From positions 1-64,000 of the forward strand of contig JAQBNS010000025.1 of the NCBI GenBank assembly GCA_028288405.1: a stretch of 64,000 bases of DNA, given 5' to 3'. The stretch comes from Chitinophagaceae bacterium. Lineage in GTDB: Bacteria > Bacteroidota > Bacteroidia > Cytophagales > Cytophagaceae. The notes under the pieces were generated by a model. That model saw nothing but the letters and a program-made list of their open reading frames with translations, was not told the DNA's origin and made no database searches. A program made the translations under genes and the position numbers. The first letter of the stretch is position 1. Each line of letters begins with the position of its first letter. Below, piece by piece: positions 1 to 8,942 of the stretch.

Positions 1-1013
1 GTTGCAAGGTTCACTTTGGTGTGGAGGCTTCTATCGGTAAAGCCGCTTTACCGGAATCATTAAAAGATATCGATTCCATTCAAAAAGTAAAACTCTCCGA
101 TGCCTTTGCTGATTTGAGTTTAGCGATTCCTGTTAAGCATAAAGATAAAATTCTTGCCATTCTTTTATTGGATGGTAAAACAAGCGAAGAGGAACAAGAT
201 ACTTCGTTCATTCAAACGTTTACCAACATTACACTGGTGGCGATTGAAAACAAACGACTGGCGCGTTTGAACCTGGAACAAGAAGCGTTGAAGAAAGAAA
301 TAGAGATTGCCAAACGCGTACAGCAAAATCTGATTCCGGATCATTTGCCGCAAACGGATCAACTGAAAATATTTGCTTCGTATTATCCCAATAAGATAGT
401 AGGAGGAGATTACTACGATTATATTCCTTTAGATGAAAATCGTTTCTACGTATGCATCGCTGATGTATCAGGCAAAGGCATTCCTGCCGCACTCCTGATG
501 TCTAACTTTCAGGCTTGTCTTCGCACACTGGTACTTTACACCAGCGATTTGAAAGACATTATAAAAAGACTCAATGAACAAGTCTTTAACCATACCAAAG
601 GGGAGAAGTTCATTACTGTTTTCTTAGCCTATATCGACATCAAGGAAAAAGTAATCCGCTGCGTCAATGCCGGTCATAATCCTCCTTTGCTCTTAGAAGC
701 AGATGGTCATCAATGGCTCGATAAAGGAACTTGCATATTGGGCATGTTTGAAAACTTACCTTTCATAGAAGAAATGAAAGTGGATATTCGTTCCAAAGTT
801 CGTTTGTTTGCCTATACTGATGGTGTATCAGAAGTGATGAATAACCGTGGAGATGAATTTGGTCAGGAAGGTTTATTTGATTTTATCTCCGGAGTGAAGG
901 AGCTATCCGATGCTGCACACTTGCAGTTGTACGACCGCATGACCGCATTTAAGGAAGACCAGGAGTTTCCGGATGATATTACTTATATGAGTTGTATAAT
1001 AGATCCGGAATAG
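1..1013 (+). CDS. GAF-SpoIIE (PP2C-type) serine phosphatase, C-terminal part
   Basis: This is the C-terminal part of a PPM-family phosphatase of the RsbU/SpoIIE type, which dephosphorylates serine or threonine on partner-switching anti-sigma antagonists. The frame is open to the left edge (reading from base 3), so the start is missing; the GTG at 21 is internal. The first ~80 residues look like the end of a GAF domain, followed by a short coiled linker. The SpoIIE domain then carries GGDYYDY, a metal-binding aspartate in ADVSGKG, AGHNPP and the late metal motif YTDGVSE. The domain is complete to the C-terminus. The stop codon merges into a run of 7-bp repeats. No anti-sigma partner gene is visible here, so the pathway is inferred from the family. 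Confidence 0.9.
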   Translation, partial: CKVHFGVEASIGKAALPESLKDIDSIQKVKLSDAFADLSLAIPVKHKDKILAILLLDGKTSEEEQDTSFIQTFTNITLVAIENKRLARLNLEQEALKKEIEIAKRVQQNLIPDHLPQTDQLKIFASYYPNKIVGGDYYDYIPLDENRFYVCIADVSGKGIPAALLMSNFQACLRTLVLYTSDLKDIIKRLNEQVFNHTKGEKFITVFLAYIDIKEKVIRCVNAGHNPPLLLEADGHQWLDKGTCILGMFENLPFIEEMKVDIRSKVRLFAYTDGVSEVMNNRGDEFGQEGLFDFISGVKELSDAAHLQLYDRMTAFKEDQEFPDDITYMSCIIDPE

Positions 1014-1041
1014 TCGTTAGTAGTTAGTCGTTAGACGTTAG
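1014..1041. repeat. Four tandem 7-bp repeats after the phosphatase stop
   Basis: Four heptads in a row, TCGTTAG, TAGTTAG, TCGTTAG, ACGTTAG, follow the stop codon directly. Their reverse-complement counterparts (CTAATGA, CTAACCA, CTAACGT, CTAGTTT, 1102-1129) lie on the other side of the hairpin at 1048-1086, so the hairpin is framed by inverted heptad arrays. Confidence 0.7.
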
Positions 1042-1047
1042 TAAAAT

Positions 1048-1086
1048 AAAAAAGAGGGTCATGAATTTTTCATGACCCTCTTTTTT
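1048..1086. terminator. Bidirectional terminator hairpin between convergent genes
   Basis: A near-perfect inverted repeat with arms around AAGAGGGTCATGAA and its complement has an A-run before it and a T-run after it. It lies between the convergent phosphatase and Wzz genes, so it can act as an intrinsic terminator in both directions. Confidence 0.85.
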
Positions 1087-1115
1087 ATTTCTTATTTTTT
1101 TCTAATGACTAACCA

Positions 1116-1970
1116 CTAACGTCTAGTTTCTAATTCATCAAAATCTTTTCTGTCCTTAATCAATAAGAACAAGAGTGTAATAATGAATGTACTCAAACAA
1201 GCGCTGGCTATAAGGATCATGCGTTTCGGTTTTTCTTTCTTCCAGTTTGGAACGGCTTTCTCAATGACCTGTACGGTTTGTACATCGTCTTGAATGGCTT
1301 CCAGGTTTACTTCCGCTTCTTTTACTCTTGTAAAAGCGTGAAACATTTCCATGCTGGTTACTTCTCCGCTTGGAGATTTACTTTGCGACTTGATGGCATT
1401 CAAAATCTCTGCTAAACTATCCAAACCATTATACTTCTCGATCATCACTTTTTGATAGGTTTTGAATTGCCTCTGGATGGCGTCAGTAATGACCGATTTA
1501 TTGATGACGTTAATTTGAGCAATAACATCATTGACAATCAGTGCAGCGGTGTCCGCATCTTTATCGTAAAACGTAATGGAGATCGCTCCTTTATTGGTTT
1601 CTTTTACATCCAGATTTCCCTGGTATTCCTGACGTAAATAATAAACATCGCTGGCTTTTTTTGTGTTGTACTCGTAACGCTCGGCCAAATTATATTTCGA
1701 TATCAGAAAATCTCTTATTTCTCCGGACTCTGCTAAAGCAACGGTACGATTCACATCTTCTACCGATCCGTAAAGTTCCATGTAAGAAAATTTCGTTCTC
1801 GGATCGTAGGATTTTGGACTTAATGGAAAAAGAACAGCCGTTGATGCGTAGATAACAGGCAGCAAGAAGGCGATGAGTGTACTGACAGCGAAAGTGCAGA
1901 TAAAGACAATGAAGAAATATTTCTTGCCTCTATTCAAAATGTTCAGTACCGTTAAAATATTAATTTCCAT
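1116..1970 (-). CDS. Wzz/GumC-like polysaccharide chain-length determinant
   Basis: A 284-residue inner-membrane protein of the Wzz (polysaccharide co-polymerase) family, which sets the chain length of O-antigen or exopolysaccharide. It has a transmembrane helix near residues 16-38, a periplasmic region with helical, coiled-coil-prone stretches, and a second helix near residues 250-270 that ends in a charged tail. There is no cytoplasmic tyrosine kinase domain, so it is a Wzz-like rather than a Wzc-like form. Its start overlaps the end of the O-antigen ligase gene by 11 bp, so the two form an operon. The C-terminus runs into the 7-bp repeats, and the stop codon is part of a heptad. Confidence 0.85.
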   Translation of the reverse strand: MEINILTVLNILNRGKKYFFIVFICTFAVSTLIAFLLPVIYASTAVLFPLSPKSYDPRTKFSYMELYGSVEDVNRTVALAESGEIRDFLISKYNLAERYEYNTKKASDVYYLRQEYQGNLDVKETNKGAISITFYDKDADTAALIVNDVIAQINVINKSVITDAIQRQFKTYQKVMIEKYNGLDSLAEILNAIKSQSKSPSGEVTSMEMFHAFTRVKEAEVNLEAIQDDVQTVQVIEKAVPNWKKEKPKRMILIASACLSTFIITLLFLLIKDRKDFDELETRR

Positions 1971-3429
1971 TGGTTTGTTGTTTAGTAATAAGTTGAGCTT
2001 TCTTCTTTTCTATCGCCATCAGAATAATTCCGGCAGAAAAGACGAAAAACAGGGATGCTGATTTATCAATATCGAGAAAGTTATTAAAAAAAGAGTGAAA
2101 GACAAAGGTGATGTATCCTCCAAGTAGCGCTTTGATGTATAATTTTTCCTTTTCATCCGTGCTGTTATAGTACAGGTTAAACGCTTCTTTAACGGTATAT
2201 AGTATACACACCACAAAACCAATCAAAGCGATGATACCACTTTCCGCAGCATACAACAGGTATTGAGAATGAGCTGTTCCTCCCATGCCTTGAGAAAAAT
2301 TGTCGCTTGCACGGTTTACGCTGATCGGGGTTTTATCTTCGGGTTTCTGAAAGGGAATAAAGTTAAATTGGTAAGTACCAGGTCCATGTCCGGTAAGCGG
2401 CCTGCTGTTGAACATGCTCAATGCGGATTTCCAACGGTTGATGCGTTCCAGGTTCGATACATCTGTGGAAATATTTCCCACTGATTTCAATTGATCAGAG
2501 ACTTCTGCTTTGCGGGATTTGGAATCACTCCGGTTCTGAGAAAGGTAATCAACAGCGGTTTCCTGAAATATAGCGATCAGGATTAGAAAGCAGACCAAGG
2601 CTGTTGTCAGTTTTTTTATAGGTATTCTGATTTTGAGTAAATAATACACTGCCAATACGACGATCAAGCTCATCCATACCGCTCTGCTGTAGGTCGTAAA
2701 AATGGCCAGTATAAACAAAAACATACACAGCACATAAAAGATTCTGTTCAATGCAGAGGAAGAAGTTCTGATCCAGTAATACAACACCGGAATGAAAAAG
2801 GCCAGACAAGTACCGTATATGGTATGGTCAGAAAAGAAAGGAGGAGGAACGCGCATCGCCATGGATCTGGCAAATAAGAAAGAAGCATGTTCCATAGTGG
2901 TGATCAGACAGACTATGAGTAAGCCTATGAAATAATAAGCAATGGCAGATTTAATTTTTGCTACCCTGTCTTTAGGATATAAAAACCACTGCAAATAAAA
3001 GGTAGTCAGGTATATGGTGAAGATTATAACGGATTTGAGAGATACAATCGGGAGGTTAGAATTGATCGTTCCTACAACCAAGCCTACCCAAAGGAGTAAC
3101 AAAGCTCCTGTAACCGGATGAAAGTCTTCTTTTCTCCAAAACTTCCGGTAGGCCATGAAATTAACGGCTGCCATACAAAAGATCACCACTGCAATGAGTT
3201 CGGAAGGGAACATGATATCACCCATTCCCGGGAGCTTCAGTTCTATGGATAAAGGAATGGATAGAAAGAATAGATTATTGAGGGTATTGGCGCCACTGAG
3301 AAGAACAACAAAAAAGACAAACCCTGCCATGATGATCAACGGTGCCCACTCACTCAGCAAAACAGCTAAGGTGGTAGCGGACAATACGGTGAACAGGATC
3401 CAGAATGCTTTTTTGGAAAGTGGTGTCAC
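1960..3429 (-). CDS. O-antigen ligase / polymerase family membrane protein
   Basis: A 489-residue protein with about ten to twelve hydrophobic helices. It has the large extracytoplasmic loop and Wzy_C-type signature of the O-antigen ligase (WaaL)/polymerase (Wzy) family, including GHGPGTYQFNF near residue 345. Members either join O-antigen to lipid A core or polymerise repeat units; sequence alone does not separate the two. It is first in a two-gene minus-strand operon with the Wzz-like gene. It is divergent from the flippase/deacetylase/glycosyltransferase operon, from which 145 bp separate it. The pairing with a chain-length regulator fits either role. The start codon is the ATG at the right end. 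Confidence 0.85.
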   Translation of the reverse strand: MTPLSKKAFWILFTVLSATTLAVLLSEWAPLIIMAGFVFFVVLLSGANTLNNLFFLSIPLSIELKLPGMGDIMFPSELIAVVIFCMAAVNFMAYRKFWRKEDFHPVTGALLLLWVGLVVGTINSNLPIVSLKSVIIFTIYLTTFYLQWFLYPKDRVAKIKSAIAYYFIGLLIVCLITTMEHASFLFARSMAMRVPPPFFSDHTIYGTCLAFFIPVLYYWIRTSSSALNRIFYVLCMFLFILAIFTTYSRAVWMSLIVVLAVYYLLKIRIPIKKLTTALVCFLILIAIFQETAVDYLSQNRSDSKSRKAEVSDQLKSVGNISTDVSNLERINRWKSALSMFNSRPLTGHGPGTYQFNFIPFQKPEDKTPISVNRASDNFSQGMGGTAHSQYLLYAAESGIIALIGFVVCILYTVKEAFNLYYNSTDEKEKLYIKALLGGYITFVFHSFFNNFLDIDKSASLFFVFSAGIILMAIEKKKAQLITKQQTNGN

Positions 3430-3574
3430 TAAAAAGGGTTAAACGGTTCGTGTCCTAAAATTCAGGCATTAAATCTAACAATAATATGCTAGCTATAAAA
3501 TCTGACGGGTCATTTTTATGTTAAAAATAACTTTTTAACATTAACTTCGCTGAACTGATTTTAGTATAGGATCA

Positions 3575-4996
3575 GTGGATTTTATTAAAAAGTTCATCGG
3601 AAATATCGGTCTTATCGTCGTGCTTAACTTTTTGATTAAGCCTGTGTGGATTGTGCTTGACAACAAAGTACAAGATACCATCGGACATGCGGACTATGGT
3701 GTCTTTGCCGCTTTGTTTTCATTGTCATTTTTGTTCGCTACGCTTTCTGATTTCGGTATCAATCAATACGTCACCAAAAAACTGGCCGGAGAACCCCATA
3801 AGATTGAAGAAGTCTTTCCCGTAGCATTAGGGTTTAAACTGCTTTTGCTGGTTTTGTATCCTTTATTCATGACTGTAGTGGGGTACATCATGGGTTATGG
3901 TATGCAGGAACTCTATTTTCTCTGGTTGCTGTCTATTTTCCAGGCGGCAGTACAACTGGTGATGTTCTTTCGTGCAAACTTCCAGGCGCATCAGAAGTTC
4001 TTTATCGATTCCTTTGCTTCTATTCTGGATAAGTTTTTACTGATCATCTTTCTGGTCATCGTATTTTACATCCACGTTACGGTGGAGAGTTTTATTTATG
4101 CACGTGTTTTGTCCATCGTTGCTACGGTAGTATTGGTGTATGTCTTTTACATTGCTACCTGTCATTGGCATGGCCCTTCACTTAAAATAGAAAAACTCTT
4201 TCCACTGATTCGCCACAGTTTACCTTTTGCCATGGTTACCGTTTTATATTCTTTCAATGAGCGTGTAGATCAGGTAATGATCGAACGTTTATTGGGTGGC
4301 ACAGAATCCGGGTTATATGCCGGCGCTTACCGCTGGCTCGATGCGGTGATGATGTATTTGTGGATTGTATTGCCGATGTTTTTTGCGCGCTTCGCCTTTT
4401 TGAAAAGTGATCCTGTCGCCTTGTATAAAACATTCAAAATCGGTCACGTGATTGCTTTCCTTCCTATGGCCATGGTGTGTGGCTTTGTGTTTCTCTATCC
4501 TGAGAAATTATTTTTTCTTTTCAAACACAGTTCCACGCAGGAAATCGAAATCATGTGCAATGTCTTACGCATTCTTTTCATTGCATCCCTGATGCATGGT
4601 CTGTTTGCTATATACAGCACCTTACTCACTTCTACAGGTTATGAAAAACAAACCAGCATTTTGATTTTAGTCAGTGTATTGATCAATATTGTGTTGAATT
4701 TTATACTTGTTCCTCTTTATGGTATCTACGCCTCCGCCTGGGCCACCGTGGTGTCTACGGTATTTTTATCGGCAGGCTATATCGTATACATCCGGAGAAA
4801 TAATATTGTTAAAATTCCGGTGGTCACGATTTTAAAACTTGTTCTTGCTTTCGTGTTATTCATGGCGGTCTATTACGGCTTAACATTTACGAGTTTGCCC
4901 TGGTACATCAATACCGGCTTAGCCGGAGTTTTCTTACTGGCCGTAACCTGGCTGTTGGGCTTGTTGCATTTCAAAGAACCGTTAACCGAAGTTTAG
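3575..4996 (+). CDS. Wzx-like polysaccharide flippase (MOP superfamily)
   Basis: A 473-residue protein with 12-14 predicted transmembrane helices and the look of the polysaccharide biosynthesis/RfbX (MurJ/MATE) family, which flips undecaprenyl-linked oligosaccharides across the inner membrane. Supporting features are the N-terminal GVFAALFSLSFLF-type helix, the FNERVDQVMIE segment near residue 230, and LVPLYGIYASAWAT near the C-terminus. The only start after the upstream in-frame stop is the GTG at 3575. It is the first gene of a plus-strand operon, and the deacetylase starts one base after its stop. The neighbouring ligase and chain-length genes support a surface polysaccharide role. Confidence 0.88.
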   Translation: MDFIKKFIGNIGLIVVLNFLIKPVWIVLDNKVQDTIGHADYGVFAALFSLSFLFATLSDFGINQYVTKKLAGEPHKIEEVFPVALGFKLLLLVLYPLFMTVVGYIMGYGMQELYFLWLLSIFQAAVQLVMFFRANFQAHQKFFIDSFASILDKFLLIIFLVIVFYIHVTVESFIYARVLSIVATVVLVYVFYIATCHWHGPSLKIEKLFPLIRHSLPFAMVTVLYSFNERVDQVMIERLLGGTESGLYAGAYRWLDAVMMYLWIVLPMFFARFAFLKSDPVALYKTFKIGHVIAFLPMAMVCGFVFLYPEKLFFLFKHSSTQEIEIMCNVLRILFIASLMHGLFAIYSTLLTSTGYEKQTSILILVSVLINIVLNFILVPLYGIYASAWATVVSTVFLSAGYIVYIRRNNIVKIPVVTILKLVLAFVLFMAVYYGLTFTSLPWYINTGLAGVFLLAVTWLLGLLHFKEPLTEV

Positions 4997-4997
4997 C

Positions 4998-5639
4998 ATG
5001 AACAGTTACGGTCTACGCAATCTCTTCCCTCGTTTGTTTCCCAGTTTGACCTGGCGCAGGGCGAATGTCGGTAAAACGATTTACCTGACCTTTGACGATG
5101 GTCCTGTGTCGGACGTTACAGAATGGGTGCTGGATCTATTGAAAGAAAAAAAGATAAAGGCTACTTTTTTTGTAGTCGGAGATAACGTGAAAAAATATCC
5201 GGCGGTGATGCAACGCGTGGCAGCAGAACAAGCGTATGCCAATCATACCTACCATCACGTAAAAGGCTGGTCCTATTCTGTGGAACATTACCTGGAAGAA
5301 GTGAAACTCTGTGATGAGATCATGGAACAGGTAACAGGCAGCTCCCTGTCTGCAAACACTAGCCGACGCTTGTTCCGCCCACCTTACGGACGCATCAAAG
5401 GCAATCAATTGAAGGCGCTGCAGCCGGATTATGAAATCATCATGTGGGATGTATTGACCGGTGATTACAACAAACACTTGAATCTGGAAAGCGCCTTTCA
5501 AAGGAGTTGTAAGGAGACTCGTTCAGGAAGCATCATTGTTTTTCATGACAGCTACAAAGCGGAAAAGCAAATGAAAAATTTACTACCGCGTTATATCGAT
5601 TATTGTTTGTCACAAGGATATACGTTTGAGTGGTTATGA
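4998..5639 (+). CDS. NodB-type polysaccharide deacetylase (CE4)
   Basis: A 213-residue carbohydrate esterase family 4 protein that removes acetyl groups from N-acetylated sugars in glycans, using a metal ion. The motifs are clear: TFDDGP (catalytic base Asp and a metal Asp), NHTYHH (metal histidines), FRPPYG, WDVLTGDY and VFHDS. The segment before motif 2 reads AAEQAYANHTYHH instead of the usual GHxIGNHT, a small deviation that keeps the histidines. There is no signal peptide or membrane segment, so it may act in the cytoplasm on lipid-linked sugars. It sits between the flippase and GT2 genes in one operon. Confidence 0.92.
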   Translation: MNSYGLRNLFPRLFPSLTWRRANVGKTIYLTFDDGPVSDVTEWVLDLLKEKKIKATFFVVGDNVKKYPAVMQRVAAEQAYANHTYHHVKGWSYSVEHYLEEVKLCDEIMEQVTGSSLSANTSRRLFRPPYGRIKGNQLKALQPDYEIIMWDVLTGDYNKHLNLESAFQRSCKETRSGSIIVFHDSYKAEKQMKNLLPRYIDYCLSQGYTFEWL

Positions 5640-6769
5640 TGTGGCTTGATTATTTATACTATCTATTGCTCTTCGTTCTTGCGGCGTACTTTGGTATGAC
5701 CTTAGTGATGTTTGTCGTGCTTCTCAAAAAGAATAAAAAAGAGTGGAGTGAAACAGTGTTGAATCGGGAGCCGCAAGTTTCCGTGTTGATCGCAGCGAGA
5801 AATGAAGAAGACAACATTATCCGCTGCTTACAGGCTTTAGTAGAACAGGATTATCCGGTATCTAACATTCAGATCTTAGTCGGTGACGACGATTCCGACG
5901 ACAATACGGCGGCGCTGGTAAGAGAGTTTATTGTGAAACATCCGCACATTGAACTCGTTTCCATCGTGCCTTCTGCCTTGAGCAACCTCAAAGGTAAACC
6001 AAATGTATTGGCGGCACTATTTAAAAAAGTAACAGGCGAATTCGCTTTCATCACAGACGCAGACATTGCGGTCAATCCGAATTGGATCAAAGGGATGTTA
6101 CTTGGATTACAACGGGAAGGAGCAGACGCCGCTTCGGGTACGACGTTCGTGGCGCATCAAAACAGTTTTCACCTCTTCCAAACCATCGAGTGGATGGAAG
6201 CTTTAGGTTTTTTGTATACAGCCGATCAGTTGCACCTGCAAGTCACCGCAGTAGGCAATAATATGGTCATCAGTAAAGCAGCTTATGATGCCATAGGTGG
6301 TTACGAAGCCATTCCTTTTTCAGTGACGGAAGACCTGGATTTGTATTTAGCGCTAAAGAAAAAGAATTATGTGCACCGTTTGTTCCTGGGACCGGAAGCG
6401 TTGGTCTGGACAAAACCTTTAGATAACATTAAAGCCTTGTTCAAGCAACGCAAGCGCTGGCTCAAAGGAGTAGAGAGGACACCGTTACTGTGTCAGTTTT
6501 ATCTGGGTGTGCATTCTGTCTTTGCTTTATTTATTATCGCGCTGTGTTTTTTCAACCTGTCCCTGGGCATTGGTTTATTTGTTCTTACTTTTATCACACA
6601 TATCATTCGTGTACAGTTGATGTGCAGGGCAACGGGTGTTCCCTTTAAAACATCCTGGCTCGGTCATTTGCTGATCCTGGATATTTACCAGACGGCATTC
6701 AATGTTTGTCTGTTGGTATATTTTGTTTTACCTACAGGTGTAGAATGGAAGAAGAGGCGTTATGTCTAA
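5636..6769 (+). CDS. Glycosyltransferase family 2, membrane-anchored
   Basis: A 377-residue GT-A fold glycosyltransferase with an N-terminal membrane helix (about residues 5-28) and two or three hydrophobic helices at the C-terminus. Motifs in order: VSVLIAARNEEDNI (nucleotide-binding start), GDDDSDDNT, TDADIAVNP (DxD-like metal site), TEDLDLY (catalytic-base region) and KQRKRWLKG (QxxRW, typical of processive GT2 enzymes). Sugar donor and acceptor cannot be told. The start is taken as the ATG that overlaps the deacetylase stop as ATGA; an in-frame ATG follows at once, and a GTG lies 6 bp upstream. It is last of the polysaccharide genes, and its end overlaps tatD by 8 bp. Confidence 0.9.
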   Translation: MMWLDYLYYLLLFVLAAYFGMTLVMFVVLLKKNKKEWSETVLNREPQVSVLIAARNEEDNIIRCLQALVEQDYPVSNIQILVGDDDSDDNTAALVREFIVKHPHIELVSIVPSALSNLKGKPNVLAALFKKVTGEFAFITDADIAVNPNWIKGMLLGLQREGADAASGTTFVAHQNSFHLFQTIEWMEALGFLYTADQLHLQVTAVGNNMVISKAAYDAIGGYEAIPFSVTEDLDLYLALKKKNYVHRLFLGPEALVWTKPLDNIKALFKQRKRWLKGVERTPLLCQFYLGVHSVFALFIIALCFFNLSLGIGLFVLTFITHIIRVQLMCRATGVPFKTSWLGHLLILDIYQTAFNVCLLVYFVLPTGVEWKKRRYV

Positions 6770-7535
6770 GATCATAGAAACACACGCGCATTTGTATTCG
6801 GAGGAATTCAAAGCGGACATTCATCCATTATTAGAACAAGCGCAATTGGCGGGCGTGGCGCAATTCGTGATGCCTAACGTAGACGAGACGTCTATTGATG
6901 GCATGTTGGAGTTGGAAGAACAATACAAAGACATTTGTTTCTCGAGTATGGGTTTGCATCCTTGTTACGTGAAGAAGGATTTTGAAAAACAATTGTATCT
7001 TGTAGAGGATTGGTTGAACAAACGAAAGTTTGTTTCGGTAGGGGAAATCGGCATCGACTTGCATTGGGATAAGACGACCTTAGCCTGGCAGGAAGAAGCG
7101 CTGAAGATTCAATTGCGTCTGGCAGCCAAACATAAATTGCCGGTGATTTTGCACACACGCAATGCCTTTAAAGAAACTTACGACCTGATCCAATCGCTGG
7201 CGATTCCGGATTTGAAAGGTGTCTTTCATTGTTTCTCCGGCACGGTCGAAGAGGCGCAAGACGCTATCAGCCTGGGTTTTCAGCTGGGTATCGGTGGGGT
7301 AGTAACCTTTAAGAACGGAGGCCTGGACAAGGTAGTAGCCGAGTTACCGCTCGAGTCTTTGGTGTTGGAAACGGACTGTCCTTACCTGGCGCCGATTCCG
7401 CACCGTGGAAAAAGAAATGAACCTTCTTTCATCGCTATCGTAGCACATAAGGTGGCAGAGCTGAAGAAAATACCGGTGGAAGAAGTCATACAACAAACAA
7501 CAACAAACGCTAAACAACTCTTTTATGCGCTTTAA
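6762..7535 (+). CDS. tatD: TatD family metal-dependent hydrolase / DNase
   Basis: A 257-residue TIM-barrel amidohydrolase of the TatD family, cytoplasmic 3'-5' exonucleases linked to DNA repair and fragmentation. Metal ligands and signatures are all present: ETHAHLY (HxH), SVGEIGIDLHWD (Glu), LHTRNA (His), FHCFSGT (His) and LETDCPYLAP (Asp). The length is normal for the family. The gene overlaps the GT2 gene by 8 bp and the asparaginase gene by 11 bp, so the three are co-transcribed. Its job is unrelated to polysaccharide synthesis; it is a housekeeping gene at the operon end. Confidence 0.92.
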   Translation: MSKIIETHAHLYSEEFKADIHPLLEQAQLAGVAQFVMPNVDETSIDGMLELEEQYKDICFSSMGLHPCYVKKDFEKQLYLVEDWLNKRKFVSVGEIGIDLHWDKTTLAWQEEALKIQLRLAAKHKLPVILHTRNAFKETYDLIQSLAIPDLKGVFHCFSGTVEEAQDAISLGFQLGIGGVVTFKNGGLDKVVAELPLESLVLETDCPYLAPIPHRGKRNEPSFIAIVAHKVAELKKIPVEEVIQQTTTNAKQLFYAL

Positions 7536-8604
7536 AAAAGATCCTTTTTTAGTTAACCGTTCTCCCTTTGGGATTGAAGTATTAGTGATCTATACCGGCG
7601 GTACCATGGGAATGGGGATGACGTTAACAGGCAAAGACGAAGTGCTTTTGCCCCGTGACTTCTCCCGTTTGTCAGAGGCTGCACCGGAATTGCTGCGCCT
7701 GAATACAAACATTACACTCATTGCCGCGGAGAAACCCCTCGACTCTTCTAACGTGAAGCCGTCCGACTGGATTGACCTTGCGGTATTGATCGGTGAGAAC
7801 TACGACCGTTACGACGGCTTCGTGATTTTGCATGGTACAGATACGACAGCGTATACCGCATCGGGATTGAGTTTCTTGTTGGAAGGATTGGATAAACCGG
7901 TGGTGTTCACAGGTGCTCAATTGCCTTTAGAATCGGTGCGTACAGACGCGCGTGAAAATTTGATCACAGCCATCATGATTGCTGCAGAGCAACACAACGG
8001 TGCAGCTTGTGCACCGGAAGTCTCTATTTACTTCGATGGTCACTTGTACCGCGCCAACCGTTCGCGTAAGACCCACAGTTCTTACTTCGATGCCTTCGTT
8101 TCCTACAACTATCCTTTACTGGCGGAAGCCGGTATCCGCATCGATTACAAACACGCCAACATCCGCAAGCCGGGTAAGACGAAGTTTAAATACTATAAAC
8201 AGTTAGAAGAAAACATAAGCATTGTACGCTTTTACCCTGGACTGAAAGAATCGGTTTTCGAAGCACTGACTTCCGATCAGGACATGAAAGGCCTGATCCT
8301 GGAAACCTTCGGTATGGGCAATGCCCCGACCGACAGCTGGCTGGAACCGGCGCTTCGCAAATTGATTGCCCGCGGAGTAGTGGTGCTTAATGTCTCGCAA
8401 TGTCCGGGAGGAACGGTTGTTCAAGGCCGCTACCAAACCAGTAAACACTTAAAAAGCAGCGGAGTAATAGGTGGCGGAGATCTGTCTACCGAAGCAGCGC
8501 TGGCCAAAATGATGTTCGTACTCGGCAACGATCCCTTCAAACAAGACCCCGCCAAATACCTGCAAATGGATTTGAGAGGGGAATTGACGGAGGAGGAGAG
8601 ATAA
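7525..8604 (+). CDS. ansA: Type I (cytoplasmic) L-asparaginase
   Basis: A 359-residue asparaginase/glutaminase family protein that hydrolyses L-asparagine to aspartate and ammonia. Both catalytic threonine motifs are visible: IYTGGTMGM near residue 24 and LHGTDTTAYTAS near residue 107. The nucleophile-region loop and the C-terminal domain with SQCPGGTV are intact. No signal peptide is present, which fits the cytoplasmic type I form rather than periplasmic type II. It overlaps the tatD end by 11 bp and is the last gene before the tRNA region. Confidence 0.92.
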   Translation: MRFKKDPFLVNRSPFGIEVLVIYTGGTMGMGMTLTGKDEVLLPRDFSRLSEAAPELLRLNTNITLIAAEKPLDSSNVKPSDWIDLAVLIGENYDRYDGFVILHGTDTTAYTASGLSFLLEGLDKPVVFTGAQLPLESVRTDARENLITAIMIAAEQHNGAACAPEVSIYFDGHLYRANRSRKTHSSYFDAFVSYNYPLLAEAGIRIDYKHANIRKPGKTKFKYYKQLEENISIVRFYPGLKESVFEALTSDQDMKGLILETFGMGNAPTDSWLEPALRKLIARGVVVLNVSQCPGGTVVQGRYQTSKHLKSSGVIGGGDLSTEAALAKMMFVLGNDPFKQDPAKYLQMDLRGELTEEER

Positions 8605-8655
8605 GAGTTGGTAGAACGAATAAAAATTAGTTACTTTGTCACCCCGAGAACGTAA

Positions 8656-8709
8656 TCGTACCTCCTAGCTCCTTGCTTGAAGGTACGAGCGAGGAGCCAG
8701 GAGGCACGA
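8656..8709. repeat. REP-like imperfect palindrome
   Basis: The arms TCGTACCTCCTAGCTCC (8656-8672) and GGAGCCAGGAGGCACGA (8693-8709) pair at 15 of 17 positions around a 20-base loop, which itself contains a GTACGAGC segment echoing the left arm. It lies just upstream of tRNA-Ser. The size and form fit a REP/RAYT-type intergenic palindrome. Copy number outside this window is unknown. Confidence 0.6.
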
Positions 8710-8739
8710 AAAAGTTTGACCGGGAAATGAAGTCCAACC

Positions 8740-8829
8740 AGAGAGGTGTCCGAGTGGTTGAAGGAGCACGCTTGGAAAGCGTGTAAACGGGTGACTGTTT
8801 CGAGGGTTCGAATCCCTTCCTCTCTACCA
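8740..8829 (+). tRNA. tRNA-Ser (anticodon GGA), CCA encoded
   Basis: A class II tRNA about 90 bases long. Acceptor arms AGAGAGG and CCTCTCT pair perfectly. The anticodon stem CACGC/GCGTG holds the loop TTGGAAA (anticodon GGA, serine). There is a long variable arm, a T-loop TTCGAAT, and an encoded CCA end. It is followed closely by a terminator hairpin, so it is a single-gene transcript. Confidence 0.95.
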
Positions 8830-8842
8830 CACTGAATTAAGG

Positions 8843-8875
8843 AGCCCTGGAATTTTATTCCAGGGCTTTCTTTTT
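8843..8875 (+). terminator. Terminator after tRNA-Ser
   Basis: The stem AGCCCTGGAAT with its complement and a 3-base loop is followed by CTTTTT, directly downstream of the tRNA. Confidence 0.85.
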
Positions 8876-8942
8876 ATTTATATTATTTATAGAATGTATT
8901 TTAGCCATATATCAATTATATTGATTATGTAAATGCGAAGTG

